This document shows, one piece after another, positions 16,904 through 26,038 of a DNA stretch of 64,000 nucleotides. Numbering within the stretch: position 1 is the first letter of the stretch; each line of letters begins with the position of its first letter. This stretch comes from Bacteroides sp. (lineage in GTDB: Bacteria > Bacteroidota > Bacteroidia > Bacteroidales > Bacteroidaceae). The stretch spans positions 1 to 64,000 of the forward strand of contig SUXW01000004.1 in assembly GCA_015060765.1 (NCBI GenBank), read 5' to 3'. Position numbers and translations under genes: made by a program. A model generated the notes under the pieces. That model did no database searches and was not told the origin of the DNA. It was given only the letters and a program-made list of their open reading frames with translations.

Positions 16904-16911
16904 TATCTTTG
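16904..16911 (+). promoter_or_regulatory. -7 promoter element of ftsY
   Basis: TATCTTTG (TAnnTTTG) lies 31 bp upstream of the ATG at 16943. Confidence 0.6.
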
Positions 16912-16942
16912 TACAATAATTAGTTAATAAGGATTGTCTTAT

Positions 16943-17905
16943 ATGGGATTTTTTAGTTTTTTTTCAAAAGAAAAGAAGGAAACATTGGACAAGGGATTGT
17001 CCAAAACCAAAGAAAGTGTTTTTAGTAAAATTGCGCGTGCAGTAGCTGGTAAGTCTAAGGTGGATGATGAAGTGCTCGACAATCTGGAAGAAGTACTTGT
17101 TACCTCGGATGTGGGTGTGGAGACAACCTTGAATATTATTAAGCGTATTGAAGATAGGGTAGCCAGAGATAAATATGTAAATACACAGGAATTGAATGCG
17201 ATTCTTCGTGAAGAAATAGCTGCCCTGCTGACTGAAAATAATACGGTGGATTCGGATGATTTTCATGTTCCTGCCGATAAGAAACCTTATGTAATCATGG
17301 TGGTGGGAGTGAATGGTGTAGGAAAGACTACTACCATCGGTAAACTGGCTTACCAATTCAAGAAAAAAGGATTGAATGTTTATTTGGGGGCAGCTGATAC
17401 ATTCCGTGCTGCAGCCGTTGAACAACTTGATATTTGGGGAGAACGGGTGGGTATTCCTGTAATCAAGCAGAAAATGGGAGCCGATCCTGCATCTGTTGCT
17501 TTTGATACCTTGAATTCGGCTGTAGCCAACAATGCCGATGTGGTTATTATCGATACAGCCGGACGTTTGCATAACAAGATAGGTTTGATGAATGAATTGA
17601 CCAAGATTAAGAATGTAATGCAGAAAGTGGTGCCGGATGCTCCACATGAAGTATTATTGGTATTGGACGGTTCTACAGGACAGAATGCTTTTGAACAAGC
17701 CAAACAGTTTACAAAGGCTACTGAAGTGACGGCAATGGCTATTACCAAACTGGATGGGACGGCTAAAGGGGGAGTTGTGATTGGTATATCCGACCAGTTC
17801 AAGATTCCGGTTAAATACATTGGTTTGGGAGAAGGAATTGAAGACTTGCAGGTATTCCGCAAAAAGGAATTTGTTGACTCGTTATTCGGAGAAACTGGAA
17901 AATGA
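16943..17905 (+). CDS. ftsY: Signal recognition particle receptor FtsY
   Basis: A 320-residue SRP-GTPase that docks SRP-ribosome complexes at the inner membrane. An N-terminal amphipathic segment (MGFFSFFSKEKKE) replaces the long acidic A domain of E. coli. The N domain (~20-95) follows, then the G domain with GVNGVGKTTTIGKLA (P loop), DTFRAAAVEQL, DTAGRLHNK, TKLDGTAKGG and GLGEGIEDL. An in-frame TTG at 16934 lies nine bases upstream; ATG 16943 gives the conserved N-terminus. It overlaps rimO by 4 bp. Confidence 0.97.
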   Translation: MGFFSFFSKEKKETLDKGLSKTKESVFSKIARAVAGKSKVDDEVLDNLEEVLVTSDVGVETTLNIIKRIEDRVARDKYVNTQELNAILREEIAALLTENNTVDSDDFHVPADKKPYVIMVVGVNGVGKTTTIGKLAYQFKKKGLNVYLGAADTFRAAAVEQLDIWGERVGIPVIKQKMGADPASVAFDTLNSAVANNADVVIIDTAGRLHNKIGLMNELTKIKNVMQKVVPDAPHEVLLVLDGSTGQNAFEQAKQFTKATEVTAMAITKLDGTAKGGVVIGISDQFKIPVKYIGLGEGIEDLQVFRKKEFVDSLFGETGK

Positions 17906-19200
17906 AACGGAATACAGTTGACATCATTACTTTAGGGTGTTCCAAGAATTTGGTTGATTCCGAAAGACTGATTCGTCAGTTGGAGGCTAATGGGTACAAG
18001 GTAACTCATGATTCACCGAATTCTCAAGGGGAGATAGCTGTTATCAATACTTGTGGATTTATTGGTGATGCCAAAGAGGAGTCTATCAATATGATTCTTG
18101 AATTTGGTGAAGCCAAGGAGGAAGGAAGACTGAAAAAATTGTACGTAATGGGCTGTCTTTCTGAACGCTATCTGAAGGAACTTGAAGTGGAAATTCCAAG
18201 TGTGGACAAGTTTTATGGTAAGTTCAATTGGAATGAATTGTTGAATGATTTGGGTAAAGCATACCAACCGGAATATGCGGTGGAACGGACGTTGACTACC
18301 CCCAAACATTATGCTTATCTGAAGATTTCGGAAGGATGTGACCGTACTTGCTCTTATTGTGCTATTCCCATTATAACAGGAAAACATGTGTCTCGCCCGA
18401 TGGAGGAGGTTCTTCAAGAAGTGGAATCGTTGGTTGCCAAGGGCGTGAAAGAGTTTCAGGTTATTGCACAGGAACTGACTTATTACGGATTGGATCTTTA
18501 TCATACTCAGAAATTACCCGAATTAATCGAAAGAATGGCCCGGATTCCTGGTGTGGAATGGATTCGTCTTCATTATGCTTATCCGGCGCATTTCCCTGAG
18601 GATTTGTTTAGGGTTATGCGCGAAAATGACAATGTATGTAAGTATATGGACATAGCATTGCAGCATATCAGTGACAAGATGTTGTCGAAAATGCGTCGGC
18701 ATGTTACGAAAACGGAAACATACGATTTAATCGAAAAGTTCAGAAAAGAAGTGCCGGGTATTCATTTGCGTACGACTTTGATGGTGGGACATCCCGGTGA
18801 GACGGATGAGGATTTTGAAGAATTGAAGGAGTTTGTCAGAAAGGCTCGATTTGATCGGATGGGGGCTTTTGCCTATTCGGAAGAAGAGGGTACTTTCTCG
18901 GCAAAGGAATACGAAGATGACATTCCAGAATCAATCAAGCAACGTCGGTTAGATGAGTTGATGGCTATCCAACAGGAAATATCTGCCGAATTAAGTCATG
19001 CTAAGATAGGACAGACTTACAAAGTGATAATTGATCGTAAGGAAGGGGAATACTACATTGGAAGAACACAGTTTGATTCTCCAGAAGTAGATCCTGAAGT
19101 GCTTATCAAATCGGAAGAAAAACGCCTTTTTATCGGTCGTTTCTATTATGTTCAAATAACGGATGCCGATGATTTTGATCTTTACGGAAGGGTGATTTGA
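17902..19200 (+). CDS. rimO: Ribosomal protein S12 methylthiotransferase RimO
   Basis: A 432-residue radical-SAM enzyme that adds a methylthio group to the conserved Asp of ribosomal protein S12. N-terminal UPF0004 domain Cys ligands: GCSKNLVDSE, INTCGFIGDAKEES, MGCLSERY. The radical SAM motif is CDRTCSYC (~147-154), with DFDLYGRVI and a TRAM domain at the C-terminus. The lineage form EGCDRTCSYCAIPIITGKH separates RimO from MiaB. It is translationally coupled to ftsY (ATGA) and followed by two HU-type genes. Confidence 0.96.
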   Translation: MKRNTVDIITLGCSKNLVDSERLIRQLEANGYKVTHDSPNSQGEIAVINTCGFIGDAKEESINMILEFGEAKEEGRLKKLYVMGCLSERYLKELEVEIPSVDKFYGKFNWNELLNDLGKAYQPEYAVERTLTTPKHYAYLKISEGCDRTCSYCAIPIITGKHVSRPMEEVLQEVESLVAKGVKEFQVIAQELTYYGLDLYHTQKLPELIERMARIPGVEWIRLHYAYPAHFPEDLFRVMRENDNVCKYMDIALQHISDKMLSKMRRHVTKTETYDLIEKFRKEVPGIHLRTTLMVGHPGETDEDFEELKEFVRKARFDRMGAFAYSEEEGTFSAKEYEDDIPESIKQRRLDELMAIQQEISAELSHAKIGQTYKVIIDRKEGEYYIGRTQFDSPEVDPEVLIKSEEKRLFIGRFYYVQITDADDFDLYGRVI

Positions 19201-19271
19201 TTTTTTTAGTCAAATATTTGGTTTTTGTTTGTTTTTTCATTAATATCGCGTCAAATTTAAAAGTTAATACG

Positions 19272-19544
19272 TTGAATAACAAAGAATTCATATCAGAATT
19301 GTCCAAACGGACTGGGTTGAGCAATAAAGATGCAAGTCAGCTTGTCTCTTCGTTTTTAAATTTAATGACACAAGAGTTGCAAAATGGAAAAACTGTTGTA
19401 ATTCAGGGGTTTGGAACTTTTGAGGTGAAAAAGAAATTAGAACGTATTTCGGTTAATCCTACTACCCAACAGCGGATGCTGATTCCTCCTAAATTGGTTT
19501 TGTCGTATAAACCAAGTGCAAGCCTTAAAGAAAAGTTTAAATGA
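19272..19544 (+). CDS. HU family DNA-binding protein (90 aa)
   Basis: A canonical-size HU/IHF subunit. The frame is open back to 19197 but has no ATG. TTG at 19272 gives MNNKEFISELSKRTGLSNKD, a typical HU start, and a 90-residue product. Visible: dimerisation helices 1-45, strand GKTVVIQGFGTFEVKKK, the flexible DNA-binding arm (RISVNPTTQQRMLIPPKLV), and the C-terminal helix ASLKEKFK. The DNA arm lacks the classic RNP core (here VNP), so affinity may differ. Its 3' end lies 16 bp before the ATG of the membrane HU-LysM gene, suggesting co-expression and perhaps heterodimerisation. Confidence 0.85.
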   Translation: MNNKEFISELSKRTGLSNKDASQLVSSFLNLMTQELQNGKTVVIQGFGTFEVKKKLERISVNPTTQQRMLIPPKLVLSYKPSASLKEKFK

Positions 19545-19560
19545 TAATTCCTCTTCCTAT

Positions 19561-20691
19561 ATGAATGAAAAAATAACAATACAAGATTTGATTGATATTT
19601 TGGCAGAAAAGCATAGCATGAATAAAAAAGATGCAGAGCTTTTTGTCAAAGGTGTTTTTGAATTGGTTGAGGAAGCTTTGGCAACAGAAAAGTATGTCAA
19701 AGTGAAAGGCTTGGGTACATTTAAATTGATAGGCGTTGATAGTCGTGAAAGCGTCGATGTAAATACAGGAGAACGTATTGAAATACAAGGACATAATAAA
19801 GTTTCCTTTACTCCGGAATCATCACTGAAGGATTTGATCAACAAACCATTTGCACATTTTGAGACGGTTATTATTAACGAAGGTGTAAACTTGGATGAAG
19901 GTCAGCCACAGGTGGAAAATGATATGGAAAAAGTAGAACCTGTGGAAGAACCTGTATCGGTGGCTGCTACCGTAGTAGAAACCGTTGAAGAGCCGGAAGC
20001 GGAATCTGTAAAGGATGTTATAGAGGAACCTTCGAAAGATGATGTAGCAGAAGAGGTTGTAGCTGCGGCAGAAGAATTTGTAGAAGAATCTGTTGGAAAG
20101 GAACCGATAGAGGAACAAATCGAAGAAGTGGTAGAAGAAGTCGTAGACGAAATGATAGAAGAATCTGCGGATGATAGCGTTAAGATTTCAGTTCCGGATG
20201 TAATTGAAGAGATGAATGACACTCCGGAAGAGAAAGAGGAAGAAAAGACTTCAAAGATGTGGATTGTGGTGACTATAATCTTATTTATCATCATATTGGC
20301 TGGATTATATTGGCTTTTCCGTCCATCTGAAAGTGTTGTGGTTTCTGCCGTTGCGGATGAAGTGACAGTGGTTGTTGATACGGTTGCTGTGAAGGAAAAT
20401 GAAACGAATGAAGTTCAAGATAGTGTGCAGAAGGTGGTTGTTGATGAACAACCGGTTGTAATGCAAGAAAAAGTCGCTTCTTTATCGGATACTACGGAAT
20501 ATCGGATTGTTGGCACGAAAACAACTTATACATTAGAAGATGGAGAAACGCTTATAAGAGCATCGCTAAAATTCTATGGCTCAAAGAATTTCTGGCCTTA
20601 TATAGCTAAGCATAACGAAAAGAATATCAAGAATGTCAACAATGTTCCTAAAGGAACTAAATTGTTGATTCCTGAATTGGAACGAAAATAA
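19561..20691 (+). CDS. Membrane-spanning HU-LysM fusion protein
   Basis: 376 residues from ATG 19561 (an upstream in-frame ATG at 19516 would only add an unconserved tail overlapping the HU gene). Domain order: HU/IHF-like DNA-binding domain (~1-90, INKKDAELFVKGVFELVEEAL, VKVKGLGTFKLIGV, SVDVNTGERIEIQGHN, VSFTPESSLKDLIN); a highly acidic Val/Glu-rich linker (~115-230); one membrane helix (~233-254, MWIVVTIILFIIILAGLYWLF); a second spacer; and a C-terminal LysM domain (~321-370, YTLEDGETLIRASLKFYG ... VPKGTKLLIPEL). With the HU end in the cytoplasm, the LysM end faces the periplasm and peptidoglycan. It could therefore tether the nucleoid to the envelope. The architecture is read from sequence; the function is inferred. 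Confidence 0.85.
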   Translation: MNEKITIQDLIDILAEKHSMNKKDAELFVKGVFELVEEALATEKYVKVKGLGTFKLIGVDSRESVDVNTGERIEIQGHNKVSFTPESSLKDLINKPFAHFETVIINEGVNLDEGQPQVENDMEKVEPVEEPVSVAATVVETVEEPEAESVKDVIEEPSKDDVAEEVVAAAEEFVEESVGKEPIEEQIEEVVEEVVDEMIEESADDSVKISVPDVIEEMNDTPEEKEEEKTSKMWIVVTIILFIIILAGLYWLFRPSESVVVSAVADEVTVVVDTVAVKENETNEVQDSVQKVVVDEQPVVMQEKVASLSDTTEYRIVGTKTTYTLEDGETLIRASLKFYGSKNFWPYIAKHNEKNIKNVNNVPKGTKLLIPELERK

Positions 20692-20730
20692 GAATAGGGG
20701 AGGGAGTTCTTGAAAAGCTCCTCATTGGAT

Positions 20731-20810
20731 GCGTCATTCTGAATTTAGCAAAAGGAACTGTACATTTGATGTTTACAGATCTTTTATAAAGTTCAGAATG
20801 ACGCTTTTTT
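20731..20810 (+). terminator. Long structured hairpin with T-tract after the HU-LysM gene
   Basis: A 13-bp perfect outer stem (GCGTCATTCTGAA at 20731-20743 with 20792-20804) is followed by seven T. The 48-nt interior forms further stems: AAAAG/CTTTT, CTGTA/TACAG and CAT/ATG. It is much larger than a minimal terminator and might be a processed small RNA. Confidence 0.75.
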
Positions 20811-21012
20811 TGTGTGTTTATTTGTAGTATTACATCCTTTTTAAATTTCTTTAGTTCTAACTATGGAAATTTAGATGGATTCCTTGGGATTTTTAATAAA
20901 AAAATGTTGTGCCTGTTAATTAATTACCGTAATTTTGAAACCAATATTGTAAAGGGTGTTTTCTCCTTTCGATTAAATAGGAAATAATAGAAATAATTTA
21001 AAATATAGACTT
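20811..21012. promoter_or_regulatory. AT-rich leader region of the moxR-bat operon
   Basis: Non-coding. It contains TAATTTTG (20930-20937, TAnnTTTG) with TTG about 21 bp upstream (20907), a plausible promoter giving a ~70-nt leader before moxR. Nothing else was recognised in this gap. Confidence 0.55.
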
Positions 21013-22008
21013 ATGGCAGAAGCTATTGATATTCGTGAATTGAACGAACGGATTGAAAGACAAAGTGCGTTTGTAACAAACTTGATGACTGGTATGGACC
21101 AGGTTATCGTTGGTCAGAAACATTTGATAGAATCCTTGTTAATTGGTTTGTTGTCGGACGGACATATTCTATTGGAAGGTGTTCCGGGATTGGCAAAGAC
21201 ATTGGCGATAAAGACACTTGCATCCCTTATTGATGCAAAATACAGTCGTATTCAGTTTACTCCCGATTTGTTGCCTGCCGATGTTATCGGTACAATGATA
21301 TATAGCCAAAAAGATGAGCAGTTTATTGCTAAACGTGGACCTATCTTTGCTAATTTTGTTTTGGCTGATGAAATTAACCGTGCACCGGCGAAAGTACAAA
21401 GTGCTTTGCTTGAAGCAATGCAAGAACGTCAGGTGACATTGAGTAAAGAAACTTTCGAACTTCCGAAACCGTTTTTGGTAATGGCTACCCAGAACCCGAT
21501 TGAACAGGAAGGTACATATCCACTCCCTGAAGCTCAGGTAGACCGTTTTATGCTGAAAGTAGTGATTGACTATCCGAAATTGGAAGAAGAAAAGAAGATT
21601 ATCCGTCAGAATATTAGCGGAGAAACGATAGAAGTTCGTCCAATTTTGAAGTCGGAAGATATCATCGAAGCTCGTAAGGTTGTTCGTCAAGTATATTTGG
21701 ATGAGAAAATAGAACAATACATTGCTGACATCGTGTTTGCTACCCGTTATCCTGAAAAATACGGTTTGAAGGAATTGAAGGATATGATTGGATTCGGTGG
21801 TTCTCCACGTGCTTCCATTAATCTGGCTTTGGCTGCACGCAGTTATGCTTTCATCAAACGTCGTGGATATGTAATACCGGAAGATGTACGTGCGGTGGCT
21901 CATGATGTGCTTCGCCATCGTATTGGTTTGACATATGAAGCAGAAGCAATGAATATGACTTCTGATGAAATAGTAAGTAAGATTCTTAATAGTGTAGAAG
22001 TACCCTAA
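21013..22008 (+). CDS. MoxR-family AAA+ ATPase of the bat operon
   Basis: A 331-residue AAA+ ATPase. Walker A is GVPGLAKTLAIK (~59-70), Walker B/sensor FANFVLADEINRAPAKVQSALLEAMQERQV, the sensor 1 region is MATQNPIEQEGTYPLPEAQVDRFM, and the C-terminal lid follows. MoxR ATPases act as chaperones for metal or cofactor loading of VWA-domain partners. Here it precedes DUF58 and VWA genes, its usual partners. It is the first gene of a roughly 9-kb operon reaching at least batE at 29377. Confidence 0.93.
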   Translation: MAEAIDIRELNERIERQSAFVTNLMTGMDQVIVGQKHLIESLLIGLLSDGHILLEGVPGLAKTLAIKTLASLIDAKYSRIQFTPDLLPADVIGTMIYSQKDEQFIAKRGPIFANFVLADEINRAPAKVQSALLEAMQERQVTLSKETFELPKPFLVMATQNPIEQEGTYPLPEAQVDRFMLKVVIDYPKLEEEKKIIRQNISGETIEVRPILKSEDIIEARKVVRQVYLDEKIEQYIADIVFATRYPEKYGLKELKDMIGFGGSPRASINLALAARSYAFIKRRGYVIPEDVRAVAHDVLRHRIGLTYEAEAMNMTSDEIVSKILNSVEVP

Positions 22009-22028
22009 TCGGTTTTCCTGACAACAGT

Positions 22029-22898
22029 ATGGAAACAAGTGACATATTAAAGCGAGTTCGCCAAATCGAAATCAAGACTCGTGGTCTTTCTAACAATATC
22101 TTTGCAGGGCAGTATCATTCGGCCTTTAAAGGGAAAGGTATGTCTTTTTCTGAAGTCCGAGAGTACCAGTATGGAGATGATGTCCGTGATATTGACTGGA
22201 ATGTAACCGCGCGTTATAACAAGCCTTATGTAAAGGTGTTTGAAGAAGAACGCGAATTGACGGTAATGCTCCTGATCGATGTCTCTAACAGTTTGGATTT
22301 TGGTACGGTAAAGCAAATGAAAAAGGATATGGTAACGGAAATTGCCGCTACATTGGCCTTTTCTGCTATCCAAAACAATGATAAGATAGGGGTTATCTTT
22401 TTCTCTGATCGGATAGAGAAATTTATCCCACCGAAGAAGGGACGTAAGCATATTCTTTACATTATCCGTGAGTTGCTCGATTTTAAGCCTGAAAGCAAGC
22501 GGACTGATATCAAAATGGCTGTTGAATATTTGACCAATGTCATCAAAAAACGCTGTAATACTTTTATCCTCAGTGATTTCATTGATGACAACGATTTTCG
22601 TAATGCATTGACTATTGCCAACCGCAAACATGACATGGTGGCAATTCAAGTTTATGACAGACGCTTGGCCGAATTGCCGGATGTGGGTTTGATGAAAGTA
22701 CGTGATGCCGAAACTGGATATGAGCAATGGATTGACACTTCATCGGTAAAATTGAGAAATGCTCATCATGCATGGTGGAAAGAACGTCAGAATTCGTTGA
22801 ACGAGACATTTACTAAAAGTAATGTTGATTCTGTTTCAATTCGGACGGATGAAGATTATGTAAAGTCATTACTTAATTTATTTGCAAAAAGAAGTTGA
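22029..22898 (+). CDS. DUF58 domain protein
   Basis: A 289-residue cytoplasmic protein with the DUF58 signature YGDDVRDIDWNVTARYNKPYVK (~50-71) inside a VWA-like fold (VMLLIDVSNSLDFG has a MIDAS-like D-x-S-x-S). The family is nearly always next to MoxR ATPases. It starts 20 bp after moxR, and its TGA overlaps the next ATG (TGATG). A scaffold or substrate-adaptor role is inferred from context. Confidence 0.92.
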   Translation: METSDILKRVRQIEIKTRGLSNNIFAGQYHSAFKGKGMSFSEVREYQYGDDVRDIDWNVTARYNKPYVKVFEEERELTVMLLIDVSNSLDFGTVKQMKKDMVTEIAATLAFSAIQNNDKIGVIFFSDRIEKFIPPKKGRKHILYIIRELLDFKPESKRTDIKMAVEYLTNVIKKRCNTFILSDFIDDNDFRNALTIANRKHDMVAIQVYDRRLAELPDVGLMKVRDAETGYEQWIDTSSVKLRNAHHAWWKERQNSLNETFTKSNVDSVSIRTDEDYVKSLLNLFAKRS

Positions 22899-23986
22899 TG
22901 AAAATGAAACTGTTACGTTTAAGAGTGTTGGCCTTTGCTGTTTTGGGATGGATGGCTTCTCTTCAAGTTTCTGCCCAACAGGTTACAATTGATGCCAGTA
23001 TAGATTCCCTTCAATTGCTGATTGGTGAACAGACTAAAGTTAAGTTGGAAGTTAGTCTTGACGCAGGCCAAAAACTTCAGATGCCTTTTATAGGAGACAC
23101 TATCGTAAACGGCGTGGAAGTTTTGGATATAGCCAAACCCGATACTCAATATTTGAATAATGGGAAGCGGATGCTTGTAAAGCAGGAATATACTGTTACT
23201 TCCTTTGATTCAGCTCTGTATTATCTTCCTCCTTTTGAAGTGTTGGTTGACAATCAGCCGTATCATTCCAAAGCCTTGGCTTTGAAAGTATATTCTGTAC
23301 CGGTTGATACATTGAATCCTGATCAATTTTATGGTCCTAAAAGTATTCGTGAGGTACCTATCAAATGGGAGGATATATCTACTGCTTTCTGGCTTGCTTT
23401 ATTGATGATTGCTATGGGGGGATTGGGGTATTATTTGTATCTCCGTCTTAAGGACAATAAACCTATCATCAAAAAAATCAGAATTGAACCCAAATTGCCT
23501 GCGCACATGCAGGCACTGCAAGACATTGAACGGATAAAGTCTGATAAAAGTATGCGAATGAACAATCCGAAAGAATATTATACGGAACTGACAGATGTAC
23601 TTCGTACCTATATGTCGGATCGTTTCGGATTTAATGCAATGGAAATGACTTCCGGAGAAATTATAGATAAATTGCTTGAAATAAAAGACAAGGAATCTAT
23701 TCGTGAATTGAAAGATCTCTTTCAGACTGCCGATTTGGTGAAATTTGCCAAACATGCACCGTTGATGAATGAAAATGACATGAATTTGGTTAATGCCGTA
23801 GATTTCATTAATCAGACAAAAATAGAAGTCGATCCGAATGCTAAACTTGAACCGACTGAAGTGACCATCGAAGAAAAGCGTTCTAAACAAGGACGGATGG
23901 CGCTGATGGTGGGAATAGGTCTCATTCTGGTAATTGTACTTGTTCTTTTGTTCTATGTTGTAAGAGATATTTATTATCTCCTTTAA
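22898..23986 (+). CDS. Bat-operon envelope protein with two membrane anchors
   Basis: 362 residues. A signal peptide (~1-27, ending VSAQQ) is followed by a periplasmic Ig-like beta domain (~28-165), a membrane helix (~166-186, AFWLALLMIAMGGLGYYLYL), a cytoplasmic helical domain (~190-310) and a terminal membrane helix (~338-360). The Ig-plus-cytoplasmic-helix layout resembles BatD, and conserved Bacteroides bat operons carry such a gene between DUF58 and batA. The ORF can be opened at TTG 22895, but ATG 22898, overlapping the DUF58 stop, is preferred. Function is not known beyond the operon context. Confidence 0.8.
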   Translation: MKMKLLRLRVLAFAVLGWMASLQVSAQQVTIDASIDSLQLLIGEQTKVKLEVSLDAGQKLQMPFIGDTIVNGVEVLDIAKPDTQYLNNGKRMLVKQEYTVTSFDSALYYLPPFEVLVDNQPYHSKALALKVYSVPVDTLNPDQFYGPKSIREVPIKWEDISTAFWLALLMIAMGGLGYYLYLRLKDNKPIIKKIRIEPKLPAHMQALQDIERIKSDKSMRMNNPKEYYTELTDVLRTYMSDRFGFNAMEMTSGEIIDKLLEIKDKESIRELKDLFQTADLVKFAKHAPLMNENDMNLVNAVDFINQTKIEVDPNAKLEPTEVTIEEKRSKQGRMALMVGIGLILVIVLVLLFYVVRDIYYLL

Positions 23987-23992
23987 TCTTTA

Positions 23993-25003
23993 ATGTTGAA
24001 AGAAATGGTTTTTGCTAATATTGAATATTTGTTTCTATTGATATTACTTATACCTTATGTGGTATGGTATATATTCAAAAGGAAGAAAACAGAACCTACA
24101 ATTCAAGTCTCAACCACCAGGATGTACGCTCAAGCACCTGGTAGTTGGAAAATATACCTGCTTCACGCACCGTTTGTATTGCGTATCATTTCCATTGTCA
24201 TGATAATATTGGTATTGGCACGTCCTCAAACTACGGATAACTGGCAGAATACAGAAATCGAAGGTATTGATATCATGTTGGCTGTCGATGTTTCTACCAG
24301 TATGTTGGCTGAAGACTTGAAACCTAATCGATTGGAAGCAGCTAAAGAAGTGGCAGCAGAATTTATTAATGGTCGTCCGAATGACAATATCGGTCTGACA
24401 ATTTTTGCAGGCGAAAGTTTTACCCAATGTCCGTTGACCGTCGATCATGCCGTATTGTTGAACCTTTTTCAAGGTCTTAAAGGAGATATTGCTCAAAGAG
24501 GACTGATTGAAGATGGAACGGCTATCGGTATGGGAATTGCTAATGCAGTGACTCGATTGAAAGACAGTCAGGCAAAATCCAAGGTGATAATCCTGTTGAC
24601 AGATGGTAGTAACAATAGAGGGGATATTTCTCCGTTGACTGCTGCTGAAATTGCGAAACAATTTGGTATTCGTGTATATACCATTGGGGTGGGGACAAAT
24701 GGTACAGCTCCTTATCCCATGCAAACATATGCGGGTATACAATATGTCAATGTGCCTGTAGAGATTGATGAACAAACTTTGACAGAAATTGCAGGAACGA
24801 CTAACGGCAATTATTTCCGTGCAACCAGTAACGACCGATTAAAGCAAGTTTATCAAGAAATTGACAAATTGGAAAAGACCAAGCTGAATGTCAAGGAATT
24901 CAGTAAGCGGGAAGAAGAATTTGAAATCTTTGCATGGATAGCATTCCTTTGTGTTTTGATTGAAATTATATTGCGTAATACGATATTGAAGAAAATACCC
25001 TAA
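23993..25003 (+). CDS. batA: BatA, VWA-domain membrane protein
   Basis: 336 residues. Two N-terminal membrane helices (~12-28 and ~58-80) precede a periplasm-facing VWA domain with the MIDAS motif DVSTSMLAEDLKPNRLEAAK and the TDGSNNRGD loop; a further helix lies at the C-terminus (~310-330). BatA belongs to the Bacteroides aerotolerance set; its molecular role is unsettled. ATG 24005 (MVFANIEYLF) is an equally good start and matches the usual BatA N-terminus. The gene lies 6 bp after the preceding gene and 12 bp before batB, its paralogue. Confidence 0.92.
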   Translation: MLKEMVFANIEYLFLLILLIPYVVWYIFKRKKTEPTIQVSTTRMYAQAPGSWKIYLLHAPFVLRIISIVMIILVLARPQTTDNWQNTEIEGIDIMLAVDVSTSMLAEDLKPNRLEAAKEVAAEFINGRPNDNIGLTIFAGESFTQCPLTVDHAVLLNLFQGLKGDIAQRGLIEDGTAIGMGIANAVTRLKDSQAKSKVIILLTDGSNNRGDISPLTAAEIAKQFGIRVYTIGVGTNGTAPYPMQTYAGIQYVNVPVEIDEQTLTEIAGTTNGNYFRATSNDRLKQVYQEIDKLEKTKLNVKEFSKREEEFEIFAWIAFLCVLIEIILRNTILKKIP

Positions 25004-25015
25004 ATAAGTAGAATT

Positions 25016-26038
25016 ATGTTTCGTTTTGCAAATCCGGATTATTTATATTTGCTTCTCATACTTCCATTATTGGTAGGTCTGTTTCTTTATGCTAATTATA
25101 TCCGTCGTCAACGTTTAAAAAAATATGGTGACCCGGTTTTATTGGAAGAATTAATGCCGACTGTTTCCAAATACCGGCCAAATCTGAAGTTTTGGATTCT
25201 TTTTGTGACTATAGCATTAGTTATTGTAATGTTGGCACGTCCTCAATTTGGTTCGAAGATGGAAACTGTCAAGCGAAGTGGAGTAGAAGCGGTGATAGCA
25301 TTGGATATATCAAATTCCATGTTGGCCGAAGATGTTGCTCCAAGTCGTCTGGAAAAGGCTAAAAAGATGATTTCCAGATTGGTAGATACATTCAATAATG
25401 ATAAAGTCGGTATGATTGTTTTTGCAGGTGAGGCATTTACCCAATTGCCGATAACCAGCGATTACATTTCGGCTAAAATGTTTTTAGAAAGTATCACTCC
25501 GTCGCTTATAACGACTCAAGGTACGGATATTGGTGCAGCAATTCGTTTAGCTATGAAAAGTTTTACTCCGAATGAAGGAGTAGGGCGGGCCATTGTGGTT
25601 ATAACCGATGGTGAAAATCACGAAGGTGGAGCATTAGAGGCTGCAAAAGAAGCGGCAGAAAAAAATATGCAGGTTTTTATTTTGGGTATTGGTTCACCCG
25701 AAGGTTCTCCTATACCTGTTGAAAGAGGAAGCAATGATTTTCGTCGTGACAAAGATGGAAATGTAATTGTTACCCGTTTGAACGAGCAGATGTGTCAAGA
25801 AATAGCCAAAGCAGGTAATGGACTTTATATTCGTGTAGATAATTCAAATTCAGCAGAAAAAATGTTGAATAACGAAATAGGGAAATTGGCTAAATCAGAT
25901 GTAGAAAGTCAGATTTTTACTGAATTTGATGAACAGTTTGAAGGTTTGGCTTGGTTGGTTCTTATTTTGCTTGTTGTTGAAATGTTGATTTTGGATCGGA
26001 AGAATCCATTATTCAAGAATGTCAGACTTTTTAAATGA
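25016..26038 (+). CDS. batB: BatB, VWA-domain membrane protein
   Basis: 340 residues, paralogous to BatA with the same layout: N-terminal helices (FRFANPDYLYLLLILPLLVGLFLY and FWILFVTIALVIVML), a VWA domain with MIDAS DISNSMLAEDVAPSRLEKAK and TDGENHEGG, and a C-terminal helix (AWLVLILLVVEMLIL). It probably forms a complex with BatA. The stop overlaps the batC start (ATGATAG). Confidence 0.92.
   Translation: MFRFANPDYLYLLLILPLLVGLFLYANYIRRQRLKKYGDPVLLEELMPTVSKYRPNLKFWILFVTIALVIVMLARPQFGSKMETVKRSGVEAVIALDISNSMLAEDVAPSRLEKAKKMISRLVDTFNNDKVGMIVFAGEAFTQLPITSDYISAKMFLESITPSLITTQGTDIGAAIRLAMKSFTPNEGVGRAIVVITDGENHEGGALEAAKEAAEKNMQVFILGIGSPEGSPIPVERGSNDFRRDKDGNVIVTRLNEQMCQEIAKAGNGLYIRVDNSNSAEKMLNNEIGKLAKSDVESQIFTEFDEQFEGLAWLVLILLVVEMLILDRKNPLFKNVRLFK

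Noticed and set aside
20692-21012. Riboswitch in the moxR leader
   Set aside because: The only structured element has a T-tract and lies beyond the previous gene; no known riboswitch motif.
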